64,000 bases of DNA from Paenibacillus cellulositrophicus (GCF_009363095.1 NZ_CP045295.1:6463963-6527962); one strand, 5' to 3'. Shown: positions 50,761 through 59,213, numbered from the stretch's first letter. Notes: generated from the sequence alone by a model not told the origin. Made by a program: numbers and translations.

Positions 50761-51348
50761 ATGAGTAAAAGCGGTAGACCCCGTGAGTTCAAAGACACAG
50801 CCGTCATCGATGCCGCTGTGGAGGTGTTTTGGTCACAGGGATACGGGGCCTGCTCAACAGACGATTTATGCAAGGAAACCGGTCTCGGCAGAGGAAGCCT
50901 GTATAATGCCTTCGGGAGCAAGCATGAGCTGTATGAGCAGGCGCTGATTCGGTACCATCAGGTGGGGATTGAGGCGCAATTGGAAATCCTGAACAACGAC
51001 GCTCCGGTAAAGGAGCGGCTGCAAGAGCTGTTGGAATGGGAAATCCGGGAGGGCTCGACAGCCAAGGACCGTGGATGTTTGCTTATTAACGCGTCGGTAG
51101 AGCGTGGAAAGACTGACCCGACTGTTGAGCGGATCTTCAAACAGCATGTGGCGCTGCTGGAGCAGGCTCTCGAGAAAACGATTCGCGAAGGACAGTCCGC
51201 CGGCGAAATTTCCCGTGAACGGGATACATCGGAGCTGACGGCTCTGTTCCTCAGCTGCTGTTATGGCCTGCGTGTGATTTATCCGGGGACTATGAACCGT
51301 GCGTTGGCCCGGCAAATTATTGAAGGCACGCTTGCGGCCATTTTTTAG
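50761..51348 (+). CDS. TetR/AcrR family transcriptional regulator
   Basis: 195 residues. The helix-turn-helix is CSTDDLCKETGLGRGSLYNAFGSKHELYEQAL (about 32-63). The C-terminal part with LLINASVERG resembles the TetR_C_16/AcrR-like group that controls MFS drug exporters. GAAAGGGATG lies about 9 nt before the ATG. The MFS gene 450 bp downstream has two matching dyads before it, so this protein very probably represses that exporter. Confidence 0.93.
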   Translation: MSKSGRPREFKDTAVIDAAVEVFWSQGYGACSTDDLCKETGLGRGSLYNAFGSKHELYEQALIRYHQVGIEAQLEILNNDAPVKERLQELLEWEIREGSTAKDRGCLLINASVERGKTDPTVERIFKQHVALLEQALEKTIREGQSAGEISRERDTSELTALFLSCCYGLRVIYPGTMNRALARQIIEGTLAAIF

Positions 51349-51488
51349 CAGAATCCCTGGGAGTCAGAGATTTATTTAAACTATCGTATGCCTATCTAAA
51401 TCATTGTTTGCTGTTGTGTTCGTATTCGAGCTGCCGCTTTGCGCTGGACGATGTTCACGCGATGGACGCGGCTGTGTTTTTTGAACAA

Positions 51489-51510
51489 TTTTGTACTAGT
51501 TGTTACAAAA
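51489..51510. promoter_or_regulatory. TetR operator copy 1
   Basis: TTTTGTA-N8-TACAAAA is a 7-bp dyad. It matches 51755-51776 at 21 of 22 positions, 266 bp apart. A -10-like TAAAAT (51519-51524) follows. Confidence 0.7.
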
Positions 51511-51754
51511 GTGGGATGTAAAATTAGCCGCAAAGTTATAACCGATTGAAAAATGGAGGTGAGGCATAAGTGAAGACGGGAGCAAGGTGGAGATATAGAG
51601 AACACACAGAGGAAATACAGTGAGGAATAAAGATGAGATTCCGAGGAGCTTTCGAGTAGATTCCGAGGAGTTGTAGAGGAGATGCAGAGAAAATTTAAAG
51701 AAAATACAGAGGATGATTCCTAGGTGAGATGCCTAGAGAGATCCCTGTGTCTAA

Positions 51755-51776
51755 TTTTGTACTAATTGTTACAAAA
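51755..51776. promoter_or_regulatory. TetR operator copy 2
   Basis: The same dyad as at 51489-51510 with one base changed in the spacer. It ends 25 nt before the MFS start codon, within the leader, so it could form a loop or roadblock with copy 1. Confidence 0.7.
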
Positions 51777-51801
51777 ATAATGGATAAAGGAGCTGTTTGC
51801 A

Positions 51802-52986
51802 TTGCCGCTTGCGATTTATGTATTGGGACTGATGATTTTCTCCATGACGACTTCCGAATTTATGGTGGCTGGAATCATGCCTTCGCTATCAGAGGAGTTT
51901 GGTGTATCTGTCGCCGCCATCGGATATCTGATATCCGCTTATGCTGCGGGGATGATTATCGGCGGGCCTCTATTGACAGTCGGATTGTTAAAAGTGCCGC
52001 GCAAAAAAGCCTTCCTGGCATTGTCCACCGTGTTTCTGATTGGGCAGACGCTGGGAGCGCTCGCGCCGAACTATGAGCTTATGATGGCGGCCAGGATTAT
52101 TACCGGGATTGCTTCGTCGGCCTGCTTTGGCGTGTCCATCGCGATTGCACTCACCTTGGTCCGCCCGGAAGCAAGCGGCCGTGCCGCCTCCATTGTACTT
52201 GGCGGATTGATGGTCGCGACCGCTGTGGGGCTTCCCGCCGCCATGCTGTTTGACCAGTATCTCGGCTGGCGGGCGAGCTTCTGGGCTGTCGTCTTCCTTG
52301 TGCTGATTTCGGGAATAATGGGTCTCCTGCTGATCCCGAAATCACCCAAGGAAGAGGCTGAATCGATCAGTCTCCGCGGCGAATTCGCTGCATTCAAGAA
52401 CCGGCATTTATGGGCGGCCTTTGCAACCAGCATGCTGATCATCGGGGCGACGTTTGCGGCATTCAGTTACTTTTCACCGATACTTACCGATGTAGCGGGC
52501 TTCAGAGCATCCATGGTGCCGCTTCTGCTCGGGGTTTACGGGGTGGCAACGGTCATCGGCAACACCATCACCGGCAGACTGGCCGACCGGTACATGATGC
52601 CGATTATGACCATCGGCCTAGTCGTGCTTACGGGCGCGCTGCTCATGTTCGGCCTATTTGCCGCACACCAGGTCGTTGCGGTTATCGCCGTCATCGTGAT
52701 CGGCCTGGTCGGGGTCTCCATGAATCCTCCCATGGTGACCCGAGTGGCGAGAGCTTCGAACGGTGGCTCGCTCGTCAATACGTTCCACGTCTCGGTCGTC
52801 AATTTCGGCATTGTCGTCGGTTCCACCATTGGCGGGCTCACGATCGATCATGGCTACGGCCTGGCATCACCGTTGTGGGTTGGTGCGGTTCTGGCCGTGC
52901 TTGGCCTGCTGTCGCTGATTCCATATTTGAAAAAGATCCCGGCTCCAGCTGATTCCGCAGCGGTTCCGGAAAAAACCTGTGCGTAA
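51802..52986 (+). CDS. DHA1-type MFS efflux transporter (AraJ-like)
   Basis: 394 residues with about twelve helices. It starts from a TTG at 51802 (GGAG 9 nt upstream): MPLAIYVLGLMIFSMTTSEF. TSEFMVAGIMPSLSEEFGVS is the helix-1/2 motif of the AraJ/PbuE group, and the motif A loop is shortened (GLLKVPRKKAF). It probably exports drugs or small metabolites. It is similar in length and type to the exporter at 35784, which also starts with TTG. Regulation by the upstream TetR is supported by paired dyads. Confidence 0.91.
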   Translation: MPLAIYVLGLMIFSMTTSEFMVAGIMPSLSEEFGVSVAAIGYLISAYAAGMIIGGPLLTVGLLKVPRKKAFLALSTVFLIGQTLGALAPNYELMMAARIITGIASSACFGVSIAIALTLVRPEASGRAASIVLGGLMVATAVGLPAAMLFDQYLGWRASFWAVVFLVLISGIMGLLLIPKSPKEEAESISLRGEFAAFKNRHLWAAFATSMLIIGATFAAFSYFSPILTDVAGFRASMVPLLLGVYGVATVIGNTITGRLADRYMMPIMTIGLVVLTGALLMFGLFAAHQVVAVIAVIVIGLVGVSMNPPMVTRVARASNGGSLVNTFHVSVVNFGIVVGSTIGGLTIDHGYGLASPLWVGAVLAVLGLLSLIPYLKKIPAPADSAAVPEKTCA

Positions 52987-53152
52987 GCGTGAAGAACTGG
53001 TCCGGTTACGTTGTCAGAGTCTGCAGGTTCCTGCTTCCATCGTTCCTACCCGCTTCAATCATTTCCATTTAAGTCATGAACGGCTACAATAAAGGAAGAG
53101 CGAGCACCCGTGATCGTATCTAATTTCATATCCAAAGGAGAACCCGTAATTC

Positions 53153-53365
53153 ATGGCAACGATTCGAGAGCTTCTGACGGAAGCGGATCTGCAGGAGGCC
53201 GAGCGCAGGAAGCTTCCCATACGCGTGTTTAAAGATGACCATTTGATCGATTCAGATACGCGGATCATCCGGTTCACCGACTCCACGGTGATTACCCAGT
53301 CCGGTGTAAGTGATGTTACTTACCACTCGCGTAAAGAATGCCAATTTTATGAGATCCGCAAATAG
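53153..53365 (+). CDS. Small conserved-looking protein, 70 residues
   Basis: MATIRELLTEADLQEAERRK then a beta-rich half (IRVFKDDHLIDSDTRIIRFTDSTVITQ). No signal, helix or known motif. AAAGGAG lies about 12 nt before the ATG, and a strong terminator follows the stop by 20 bp, so it is probably a real monocistronic gene. Function is unknown. Confidence 0.7.
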   Translation: MATIRELLTEADLQEAERRKLPIRVFKDDHLIDSDTRIIRFTDSTVITQSGVSDVTYHSRKECQFYEIRK

Positions 53366-53385
53366 ATTCGATTACACTGCCCGAT

Positions 53386-53435
53386 AAACGCTTAGGCAGA
53401 GCCACCGGTGCTCTGCTCAGGCGTTTGTTTTTTTT
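53386..53435 (+). terminator. Intrinsic terminator
   Basis: AAACGCttAGGCAGAGC pairs with GCTCTGCTcAGGCGTTT, followed by a long T run. It ends the small gene at 53153-53365. Confidence 0.9.
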
Positions 53436-53590
53436 GGCATCAACCACCCATAGACCGAAATATATATAGCCATGCCGGAATTGATATTATCTTTCGTCTT
53501 CAAGCCGCTATAAGATAAAAGTACCGGTTCGGGTTTACAGGCAGGTTACAGGACCTGCGGAAATTTATGAATATAGGGAGAGATCTAGAA

Positions 53591-54139
53591 ATGGAACAAT
53601 CACACTTGAATATTGGAATCATCCTTGGCAGCACTAGGGAAGGGCGGGTCAGCCCGCAGGTCGGAACATGGCTCAAGGAGCTGGCCGACGGGCGTGGAGA
53701 TGCGGAGTACCACCTGATCGATTTGGCTGATTATCCGCTGCCGTTCCTCGGACATCCCGGCGGAGAGGACGCCATCCAAAACTGGGCCGCGGTCATCGGT
53801 CGCATGGACGGATTCGTGTTCGTCACCGCGGAGTATAATCACAGCATTTCCGGTGTATTGAAAAATGCGATCGACCTGCTGCGGGATGAGTGGGGGAATA
53901 AAGCGGCAGGCATCGTGAGCTACGGGTCCACTGGAGGCGCCCGGGCGGCCGAGCATCTGCGCGGCATTCTTGGGGAGCTGAACGTGGCGGACGTCCGCAT
54001 TCACCCGACGCTGTCGCTCTTTACCGATTTTGAAAGCTTTAGAACATTCAAGCCGGCCGAGCTGCATCATAAAAATGTCAACGGCATGCTGGATCAAGTG
54101 ATTGCCTGGTCCGCGGCTCTAAAGACGATTCGGGCATAA
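53591..54139 (+). CDS. NADPH-dependent FMN reductase / quinone reductase family protein
   Basis: 182 residues with a flavodoxin-like fold. The phosphate loop is ILGSTREGRVSPQVG (about 12-26). FVFVTAEYNHSISGVLKNAID is the FMN-binding signature of the azoreductase/ChrR/NADPH:FMN reductase family, followed by SYGSTGGARAAEHLR. It reduces FMN, quinones or azo compounds using NADPH. GGGAGAG lies about 8 nt before the ATG at 53591, which is preferred to 53567. It is monocistronic with a terminator. Confidence 0.92.
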   Translation: MEQSHLNIGIILGSTREGRVSPQVGTWLKELADGRGDAEYHLIDLADYPLPFLGHPGGEDAIQNWAAVIGRMDGFVFVTAEYNHSISGVLKNAIDLLRDEWGNKAAGIVSYGSTGGARAAEHLRGILGELNVADVRIHPTLSLFTDFESFRTFKPAELHHKNVNGMLDQVIAWSAALKTIRA

Positions 54140-54158
54140 ATTCGATTGGATATGTTGA

Positions 54159-54207
54159 AAAACGCACAGAGGAAGCGATTAGACGCTGCCTGAGTGCGTT
54201 TTTTTGC
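54159..54207 (+). terminator. Intrinsic terminator
   Basis: AACGCAC-AGG-AGCG pairs with CGCT-CCT-GTGCGTT, followed by seven T. It ends the FMN reductase transcript. Confidence 0.85.
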
Positions 54208-54340
54208 TGTATCTCCGAGTGCTAAAGGAATTCGCCGCGCTCAGGTGGTCATGGAGTATTGGGTGCTGGGAACATGGAGATCGACTTGCTGCAGACGGTT
54301 TACAGCTGATTCTGGGGAATCACGAACAGCCAAGCTGGAC

Positions 54341-55216
54341 TTACGGCGACTTCCTGACCAACTCGATAAAATCGCTGAGTGCCCGGGAGATCCACTTCCT
54401 CGGATGGGTCATCAGCTGCAGGCTGAGCCGCAGATCGGGATGACTGAACGGAAGTGGGGCGAGCAGCCCTCTGCGGATTTCATCGTCTGCCGCCATGCGG
54501 GGCAAGAGGGAGATTCCTGATCCCGCCATGACGCAGCGTTTGATCGCTTCGGGGTTTCCCAGCTCCAAGCCAAGCCGGCATGGGATTCCATGCTGCTTCA
54601 GAAGCTTCTCCAGCATGACCCGGTAATTACAGGTTTCTTCCGGCAGAATCCACTCGGCATCGTACAGATCTTGAAGACGGATGATCTCTCGATCTGCTAG
54701 TGGATGTCCTGGCCCTGCAATGAGAACGAGCGGTTCCTCGCGGACCGTCTGCCAGTGAAGCGCCGGATCCTCCGGTTCGTTATCGAGAATCAGGCCGATG
54801 TCCAAATCTCCCTCTTTGACCCTCTGGACGAGAAGGTCCTCCCGGTCCGTCCATAATCGGATGGACAATCCTTCGTACTGCTTGCGCAGCTGCTGGATCA
54901 GCGGGGGGAGAAAGTAAGCGGCGAGGGAATCCATCGTTCCGACGGAGATCGTGCCACCTCCCTCGGTCCGAAGCTTCTCCTTCGATTCATCGAACAAATC
55001 AAGCATTTGTACCGTAAGCTTAAGCAGCTCTTCCCCCGAGGAGGTCAGCCGAACCCCCTTGCCGAAACGCTCGAACAGCTGCGTATCGTATGCTTTCTCC
55101 AGCTTCTGTATTTGCGCCGTAACACTCGACTGCGCATATCCCAGCACTTCGGCCGCCCGGGTAAAGCTTTTGCGGTGCGCGACCTCGCGAAAGGTATGAA
55201 AGTACGTTAGGTCCAT
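54341..55216 (-). CDS. LysR family transcriptional regulator
   Basis: 291 residues. The N-terminal helix-turn-helix is MDLTYFHTFREVAHRKSFTR then AAEVLGYAQSSVTAQIQKLE. An effector-binding domain follows from about residue 90. GGAG lies 9 nt before the ATG at 55216, which gives the usual LysR start, so the 15-residue upstream extension is dropped. It is divergent from a DapA-like gene with a T-N11-A site between them, so it probably controls that gene. Confidence 0.93.
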   Translation of the reverse strand: MDLTYFHTFREVAHRKSFTRAAEVLGYAQSSVTAQIQKLEKAYDTQLFERFGKGVRLTSSGEELLKLTVQMLDLFDESKEKLRTEGGGTISVGTMDSLAAYFLPPLIQQLRKQYEGLSIRLWTDREDLLVQRVKEGDLDIGLILDNEPEDPALHWQTVREEPLVLIAGPGHPLADREIIRLQDLYDAEWILPEETCNYRVMLEKLLKQHGIPCRLGLELGNPEAIKRCVMAGSGISLLPRMAADDEIRRGLLAPLPFSHPDLRLSLQLMTHPRKWISRALSDFIELVRKSP

Positions 55217-55263
55217 GCTATTCATCTCCATGGTATCAATATTATCGATGATGCTCATCAACT

Positions 55264-55284
55264 ATTATAGATAACACTGATAAT
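55264..55284. promoter_or_regulatory. Candidate LysR box
   Basis: ATTAT-N11-ATAAT, a T-N11-A dyad typical of LysR regulators, between the divergent lysR and DapA-like genes. Confidence 0.55.
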
Positions 55285-55333
55285 AATTCCTATGCTAAAT
55301 TAGAGGCACAACCTATAGAGGAGGTCATCGAAA

Positions 55334-56233
55334 ATGATCGGAAGAGATGAACTGCATGGCGTTTTGGTTCCTGTGGTCACGCCATTTTTGCCAAGCGGAG
55401 AGCTTGATTTGGCATCATACACCCGTTACGTGGAAAAGCTGGCTGAGCATCATATCAACGGCTTGATCATAAACGGGACGACTGGAGAGGCTCCGACGGT
55501 ACGCTGGGACGAAGTCGTACAGCTCACCCGGGCCACGCAGCAGATTTTGAAAGAAAAGCAGCGAAGCATCCCGGTGATCATCGGAACGGGAACCAACGAC
55601 ACGTTGACGACCGTGCAGCGGACGGAGCAGGCCGCCGCCTTAGGGGCGGATGCCGTCCTCGTTGTGGTTCCCTATTACAGTAAACCGTCGCAAGAAGGGA
55701 TCATCGAGCATTTTCGCCGGGTGACGGAAGTCGGGGTACCGGTTATTGCTTATGAGATCCCTGCCCGTACCGGGGTCCACTTAACGATGTCTACGGCCAA
55801 AACCATTATGGAGATGGAAGGTATGATAGGAATGAAAGACAGCTCCGACGGCCTGGAACTGGTTACCGAGTTGACTCGTCAAGATGCGGGGGCGGTGTTA
55901 TGCGGTGACGACCTGTACTACCATGCCAAACTCAGCCAAGGGGCGAGCGGGGGGATTCTGGCTTCGGCCAACTTGTACACAGATATCTTTATTGAGGTCC
56001 ATGACCTGGTGCAAAAGGGGATGGTCATGGAAGGCAAACGATCTTTTGACCGTGTCGTCCCGCTCATTCGCAAACTGTTCCAGGAACCGAATCCCGCTCC
56101 AATAAAATGGGTGCTGGCTACTCAGGGTGTCATTGCTTCAGATCACCTTCGGCTGCCGATGACACGTATATCCCAGCCGCTCCAGAATGAACTGGCCCAA
56201 CTGCTGACAGGAATCGAAGCAGCGCAGAACTAA
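55334..56233 (+). CDS. Dihydrodipicolinate synthase family protein (DapA-like)
   Basis: 299 residues, a TIM barrel. Motifs: INGTTGEAPT (about 47-55), VPYYSKPSQ (about 112-120), Y140 and R145 in AYEIPARTG, and Schiff-base lysine K168 in GMKDSSD. EPNPAPIKWVL near the C-terminus is typical of true DapA. The family joins pyruvate with an aldehyde; DapA makes the lysine and dipicolinate precursor. GAGGAGG precedes the ATG. It is monocistronic next to a LysR gene and outside a lysine operon, so a specialised aldolase is also possible. Confidence 0.88.
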   Translation: MIGRDELHGVLVPVVTPFLPSGELDLASYTRYVEKLAEHHINGLIINGTTGEAPTVRWDEVVQLTRATQQILKEKQRSIPVIIGTGTNDTLTTVQRTEQAAALGADAVLVVVPYYSKPSQEGIIEHFRRVTEVGVPVIAYEIPARTGVHLTMSTAKTIMEMEGMIGMKDSSDGLELVTELTRQDAGAVLCGDDLYYHAKLSQGASGGILASANLYTDIFIEVHDLVQKGMVMEGKRSFDRVVPLIRKLFQEPNPAPIKWVLATQGVIASDHLRLPMTRISQPLQNELAQLLTGIEAAQN

Positions 56234-56251
56234 AACCACGGACGTTAGCAT

Positions 56252-56297
56252 GAAAGCGGCCATCCATCCTTCAAAGGAAGGGCGATGGCCGCTTTCT
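56252..56297. terminator. Bidirectional intrinsic terminator
   Basis: GAAAGCGGCCATC pairs with GATGGCCGCTTTC around an 18-nt loop, between the DapA-like gene (plus) and the acetyltransferase gene (minus). Confidence 0.75.
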
Positions 56298-56308
56298 TGC
56301 TTCCCGTA

Positions 56309-56842
56309 TCAGACGCCTGATTCCAGATCCAAGCGCCAGTCATTGCAGTGCATAAAGCTGCCTTTCGGGTATTCAAAATCACATTCACCCATGAAAGCGA
56401 AGCCGAGCTTCCGGCAAATCGCATTGGAACCCGGGTTATCCACGGACGGAAAAGCGTGCATAAATCGGTGCTTCCTCTGCTGTTTCGCCTGCTCGATCAC
56501 GGCTGCTGTCGCGGCCGATGCAATGCCCCGCTGTTGAAAGGAAGGCAGGACGCCCCAGCCGATCTCATAAATGGTCGATCCCTGCCAACCACTCTCCCAA
56601 AATCCCGCATTGCCTATTGGCACCGGATGATCTGCCAGCCATATGCTATACATGCAGCCGTTCCCGAGGGACTGAACCTCAACATATCGCTTATGGCGCT
56701 TCTCGACCTGCACGTCACTTTCCGGGCCGCCCAGATGTTCCAGCATCTCTGGAACATTCAAACGATAGAGCAGCTCCAAATGCAAATGGTCTTCCGACCA
56801 GGGCCTGATCTGTACTTGCAAACCCGCCATATGATTTCCCAT
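56309..56842 (-). CDS. GNAT family N-acetyltransferase (RimJ/RimL type)
   Basis: 177 residues. The acetyl-CoA motif region is IGWGVLPSFQQRGIASAATAAVIEQA (about 93-118, Q/RxxGxG/A variant QQRGIA). NPGSNAICRKLGFAFMGE, typical of the RimJ/RimL acetyltransferase_3 group, follows. It transfers acetyl from acetyl-CoA to a protein N-terminus or small amine. GAGGGGG lies about 12 nt before the ATG at 56842; M5 is an alternative start. It is monocistronic. The substrate is unknown. Confidence 0.9.
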   Translation of the reverse strand: MGNHMAGLQVQIRPWSEDHLHLELLYRLNVPEMLEHLGGPESDVQVEKRHKRYVEVQSLGNGCMYSIWLADHPVPIGNAGFWESGWQGSTIYEIGWGVLPSFQQRGIASAATAAVIEQAKQQRKHRFMHAFPSVDNPGSNAICRKLGFAFMGECDFEYPKGSFMHCNDWRLDLESGV

Positions 56843-57301
56843 GGATGGTTATCCCCCTCAAATATAATCATGGATGAAACTTGGAATAAGAACCTATGTT
56901 CCTACTATATATCAAATAAATGGAAGTGTCATGTTTTTTTTATGCAAGCTTTACGTTGCGGCCGCTAGTTGGCCCTGAGCGATCAAATTTCAGCCGGCAT
57001 CCCCGCGAGATCGAATTCCCGGTGACGGGCATAAAGACCTGTTTTGCGTATGCGTCCAAGGTCCCGTGTGCTTAGCAGGCATGATCCCATATAATTGAAG
57101 AGAGCGCCTCCTTCATCAGGAACCCGGCTTGTTTTCGGGGAAGGGCTTTTTTTGTTGCATTCATGATCCATGGTCCATCATCAGGTAAAAGTCAACAAGA
57201 ACACTTCATACGTGATCAATGGGTGTCCAGCGATGAATGGATGGTGACTATCAAGAGGATGGTGAAGGAAATCAACCATTTATGGAAGGGAGGTGATAAC
57301 G
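56843..57301. other. 459-bp gap before the RNA repair operon
   Basis: No convincing gene. A TATAAT at about 57090-57095 is followed 25-60 nt later by a weak bipartite stem (CCTTC/GAAGG with CCCG/CGGG inside) and TTTTTTT at 57147-57153, which could be a short transcript with its terminator. Downstream, ATGATCCATGGTCCATCAT (about 57164-57182) is an imperfect palindrome. A start codon at 57163 opens a frame that overlaps the kinase gene in another frame and is probably not real. Confidence 0.45.
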
Positions 57302-58261
57302 ATGAGTACGATTCACATGCTGGTCGGCATTCCAGGAAGCGGCAAAAGCTTCTATGCCAAAAATTTGTGCAAACATGAGCGGGCCGTGGCGGTTTCGACC
57401 GATTCCATCCGGGAGCGGCTGTTCGGCAGCGAGTCCAGGCAAAAAAATTCGTATCTGGTGTTTGACGAGGCTTTTGCCGAAATAGACCGTCTGCTTGGGG
57501 AGGGCCGCAGTGTCGTATTTGACGCAACCAACGTGAGCCGCGACCGCCGTGTAAAGTTTCTGAAGAAATTCAAGGATGTGCCTGTCGAAGGCCATGTGTG
57601 CGATACGCCGTATGCGACGGCCAGGCAGCGAGCGGGGACGCGCAAACGCCGGATCGACGACGCAGTGCTGACGAAATTTGCCAAAAACTTCGAGTTTCCG
57701 GTCATGGCCGAAGGGTTCCAAGCGCTGCATATCGTGCACAGCTCAGAGGATGTGAAGCTGGACAGAAACCAATTGGAAAAACTGCTCGCAGAACGTCCAG
57801 GTCACGATGAGCTTTTTGCCTATTTAAGCGCCTGCCCGCATTTTTCCGTCATGCTTGGGTACGACCAGGAGAATCCCTATCACTCCAAAACCCTGTCTGA
57901 GCACACCTACGCCGTGCTTGCCTATATCAATGCGCAGTACGAAGGGGATGACCTGCTGGCGATGCAGTATGCGGCGTTGTTTCACGATGCGGGCAAACCG
58001 TTCTGTAAGGTCTGGAAGGAAACCCGCGGCTATTACTCCTATTTCGGCCACGAGCATGTCTCTGCGGCCATTGCCTGTCATGTACTGAAGGAGCTCGGAT
58101 ATGATGAGGCATTTGTGTTGAAGGTTGTGTATATGGTCAGCTTTCATATGGAAATTCTTCACGGGGGAGACGCAGGAGCGTCAAACATTTATCATTTGCT
58201 AGGCGGGGATCTGCTGGCCCGGTTGTATTTTTTCGCGGAAGCGGACACGAACGGCAAATAA
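57302..58261 (+). CDS. Polynucleotide kinase fused to an HD-domain phosphoesterase
   Basis: 319 residues. The N-terminal P-loop kinase (about 1-160) has GIPGSGKS (9-16), STDSIRER with D34, and FDATNVSRDRR (73-83), as in T4-type 5'-OH polynucleotide kinases. The C-terminal HD domain (about 195-319) has H201, H228-D229 in FHDAGK, H250/H252 and D315, like HD enzymes with 2',3'-cyclic phosphodiesterase/phosphatase activity. Together they would heal both ends of a broken RNA. Runella HD-Pnk has the same two activities in the opposite order. The ribosome binding site GGGAGGTGAT is perfect. The RNA ligase gene follows 12 bp later. Confidence 0.88.
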   Translation: MSTIHMLVGIPGSGKSFYAKNLCKHERAVAVSTDSIRERLFGSESRQKNSYLVFDEAFAEIDRLLGEGRSVVFDATNVSRDRRVKFLKKFKDVPVEGHVCDTPYATARQRAGTRKRRIDDAVLTKFAKNFEFPVMAEGFQALHIVHSSEDVKLDRNQLEKLLAERPGHDELFAYLSACPHFSVMLGYDQENPYHSKTLSEHTYAVLAYINAQYEGDDLLAMQYAALFHDAGKPFCKVWKETRGYYSYFGHEHVSAAIACHVLKELGYDEAFVLKVVYMVSFHMEILHGGDAGASNIYHLLGGDLLARLYFFAEADTNGK

Positions 58262-58273
58262 AGAGGTGGTTTC

Positions 58274-58906
58274 ATGAAAATCAAATATCCGAAAACGATG
58301 CATCTTCCCTGGTCACGAGGATACACCGATGATGACAAAATTTTGCGCAGCACGGACCATTTCGTGGGAAAAGAAGTGGTGATCACCGAGAAAATGGACG
58401 GCGAGAACACCACGATGTACCCGGATTTCATTCACGCGAGATCGCTGGACAGCAAGGATCATCCGTCACGGCATTACGTCAAGACGCTGCACGGCGGCAT
58501 CAGGTACTTGATTCCGGAAGGGTATCGTCTCTGCGGGGAAAATGTGTACGCCAAGCATTCGCTCGCTTACGATGCGCTGCCTGGATACTTTATGCTGTTT
58601 TCGGTGTGGAATGAGCAGAACCTGTGCCTTTCCTGGGATGAGACGGAAATCTGGGCGGATCGGCTTGGAATACCTACGGTGCCGCTGCTGTACAGGGGCA
58701 TATGGGACGAAGAAGCGGCCAAACGGTGCTACACGAAAAAGTCCTGCTGCGGCGGGGAACAGGAAGGGTATGTTGTGAGGCTGGCATCTTCTTTCCCTTA
58801 CGAGCAGTTCAGGCAAAGCCTGGCCAAATTCGTGCGGAACAATCATGTCCAAACGGATGAGCACTGGCTCAGCAGACCGGTCGAGCCGAACGGACTCCAA
58901 CCGTGA
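58274..58906 (+). CDS. Minimal RNA ligase (Rnl2-like nucleotidyltransferase domain)
   Basis: 210 residues, only the adenylyltransferase core. Motif I EKMDGEN has nucleophile K40; Ia is HARS (R56); III/IIIa is CGENVYAKHSLAY (E89); IV is EGYVVRL (E164, R169); V is LAKFVR (K185). All catalytic motifs are intact. No C-terminal accessory domain is present, unlike T4 Rnl2 (about 330 residues). GAGGTGG lies about 7 nt before the ATG, 12 bp after the kinase-HD stop, so the two form an operon that heals and then seals RNA. The natural substrate (for example a cleaved tRNA) is not known. Confidence 0.9.
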   Translation: MKIKYPKTMHLPWSRGYTDDDKILRSTDHFVGKEVVITEKMDGENTTMYPDFIHARSLDSKDHPSRHYVKTLHGGIRYLIPEGYRLCGENVYAKHSLAYDALPGYFMLFSVWNEQNLCLSWDETEIWADRLGIPTVPLLYRGIWDEEAAKRCYTKKSCCGGEQEGYVVRLASSFPYEQFRQSLAKFVRNNHVQTDEHWLSRPVEPNGLQP

Positions 58907-59213
58907 AGCTGCTGAAACAGGGGGGGGCAGACAATGTAAGCTGAGGAGCTTTATGTACAGAGTCTAAGCATGATCTAGATTACTTTAGCGGATTGCAGTT
59001 ATAAGCTATATTTGTTGTTCATAGAAAGATGAAATGGATATGGAAGGTGGAGTTGGTCATGTAATTCTCAAGCAGCAGTACCCACATCGGAGGAAATTGA
59101 CGGGTCTTGAAATTATATTTTTTTGAGCTATAGCTTTGAATACATATTTGAATACATAATAGAAGATTTAGAATAAGTAAAAAATGCGAACATTCTATCA
59201 TGGAGGGGACGGT
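58907..59213 (+). other. 307-bp AT-rich gap with a tandem 12-bp repeat
   Basis: No gene seen. It contains a G8 run at 58920-58927 and an exact tandem duplication TTTGAATACATA at 59135-59146 and 59147-59158. There is no obvious terminator after the RNA ligase, so read-through into the next gene is possible. Confidence 0.5.
59135..59158 (+). repeat. Exact tandem 12-bp repeat
   Basis: TTTGAATACATA occurs twice in immediate succession, about 55 bp before the start of the unknown gene at 59214. It may be part of its promoter or a regulator site. Confidence 0.6.

Larger units (their letters stand above)
51349..51801 (+). other. 453-bp gap with two operator copies and a purine-rich leader
   Basis: There is no gene of normal size here. 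The gap holds two near-identical dyads (listed separately) and, between them, a stretch of about 190 nt (51553-51745) made mostly of A and G with repeated GATTCCGAGGAG. A 17-codon ORF (51570-51623) starts with GTG after GGAGGTGAGG and could be a leader peptide. The purine-rich RNA would be largely unstructured. Confidence 0.6.

Noticed and set aside
51570..51623. 17-codon mini-ORF in the MFS leader, as a stand-alone gene
   Set aside because: Too short and in a purine-rich stretch where GGAGG-like sequences arise by composition. It is kept only as a possible leader peptide within a finding.
56983..57171. 62-residue minus-strand frame in the gap before the RNA repair operon
   Set aside because: No ribosome binding site and no recognisable motif; the gap looks non-coding.
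57163..57378. 71-residue frame starting before the polynucleotide kinase gene
   Set aside because: It overlaps the kinase gene in another frame, has no ribosome binding site, and its end is an out-of-frame reading of the P-loop region.
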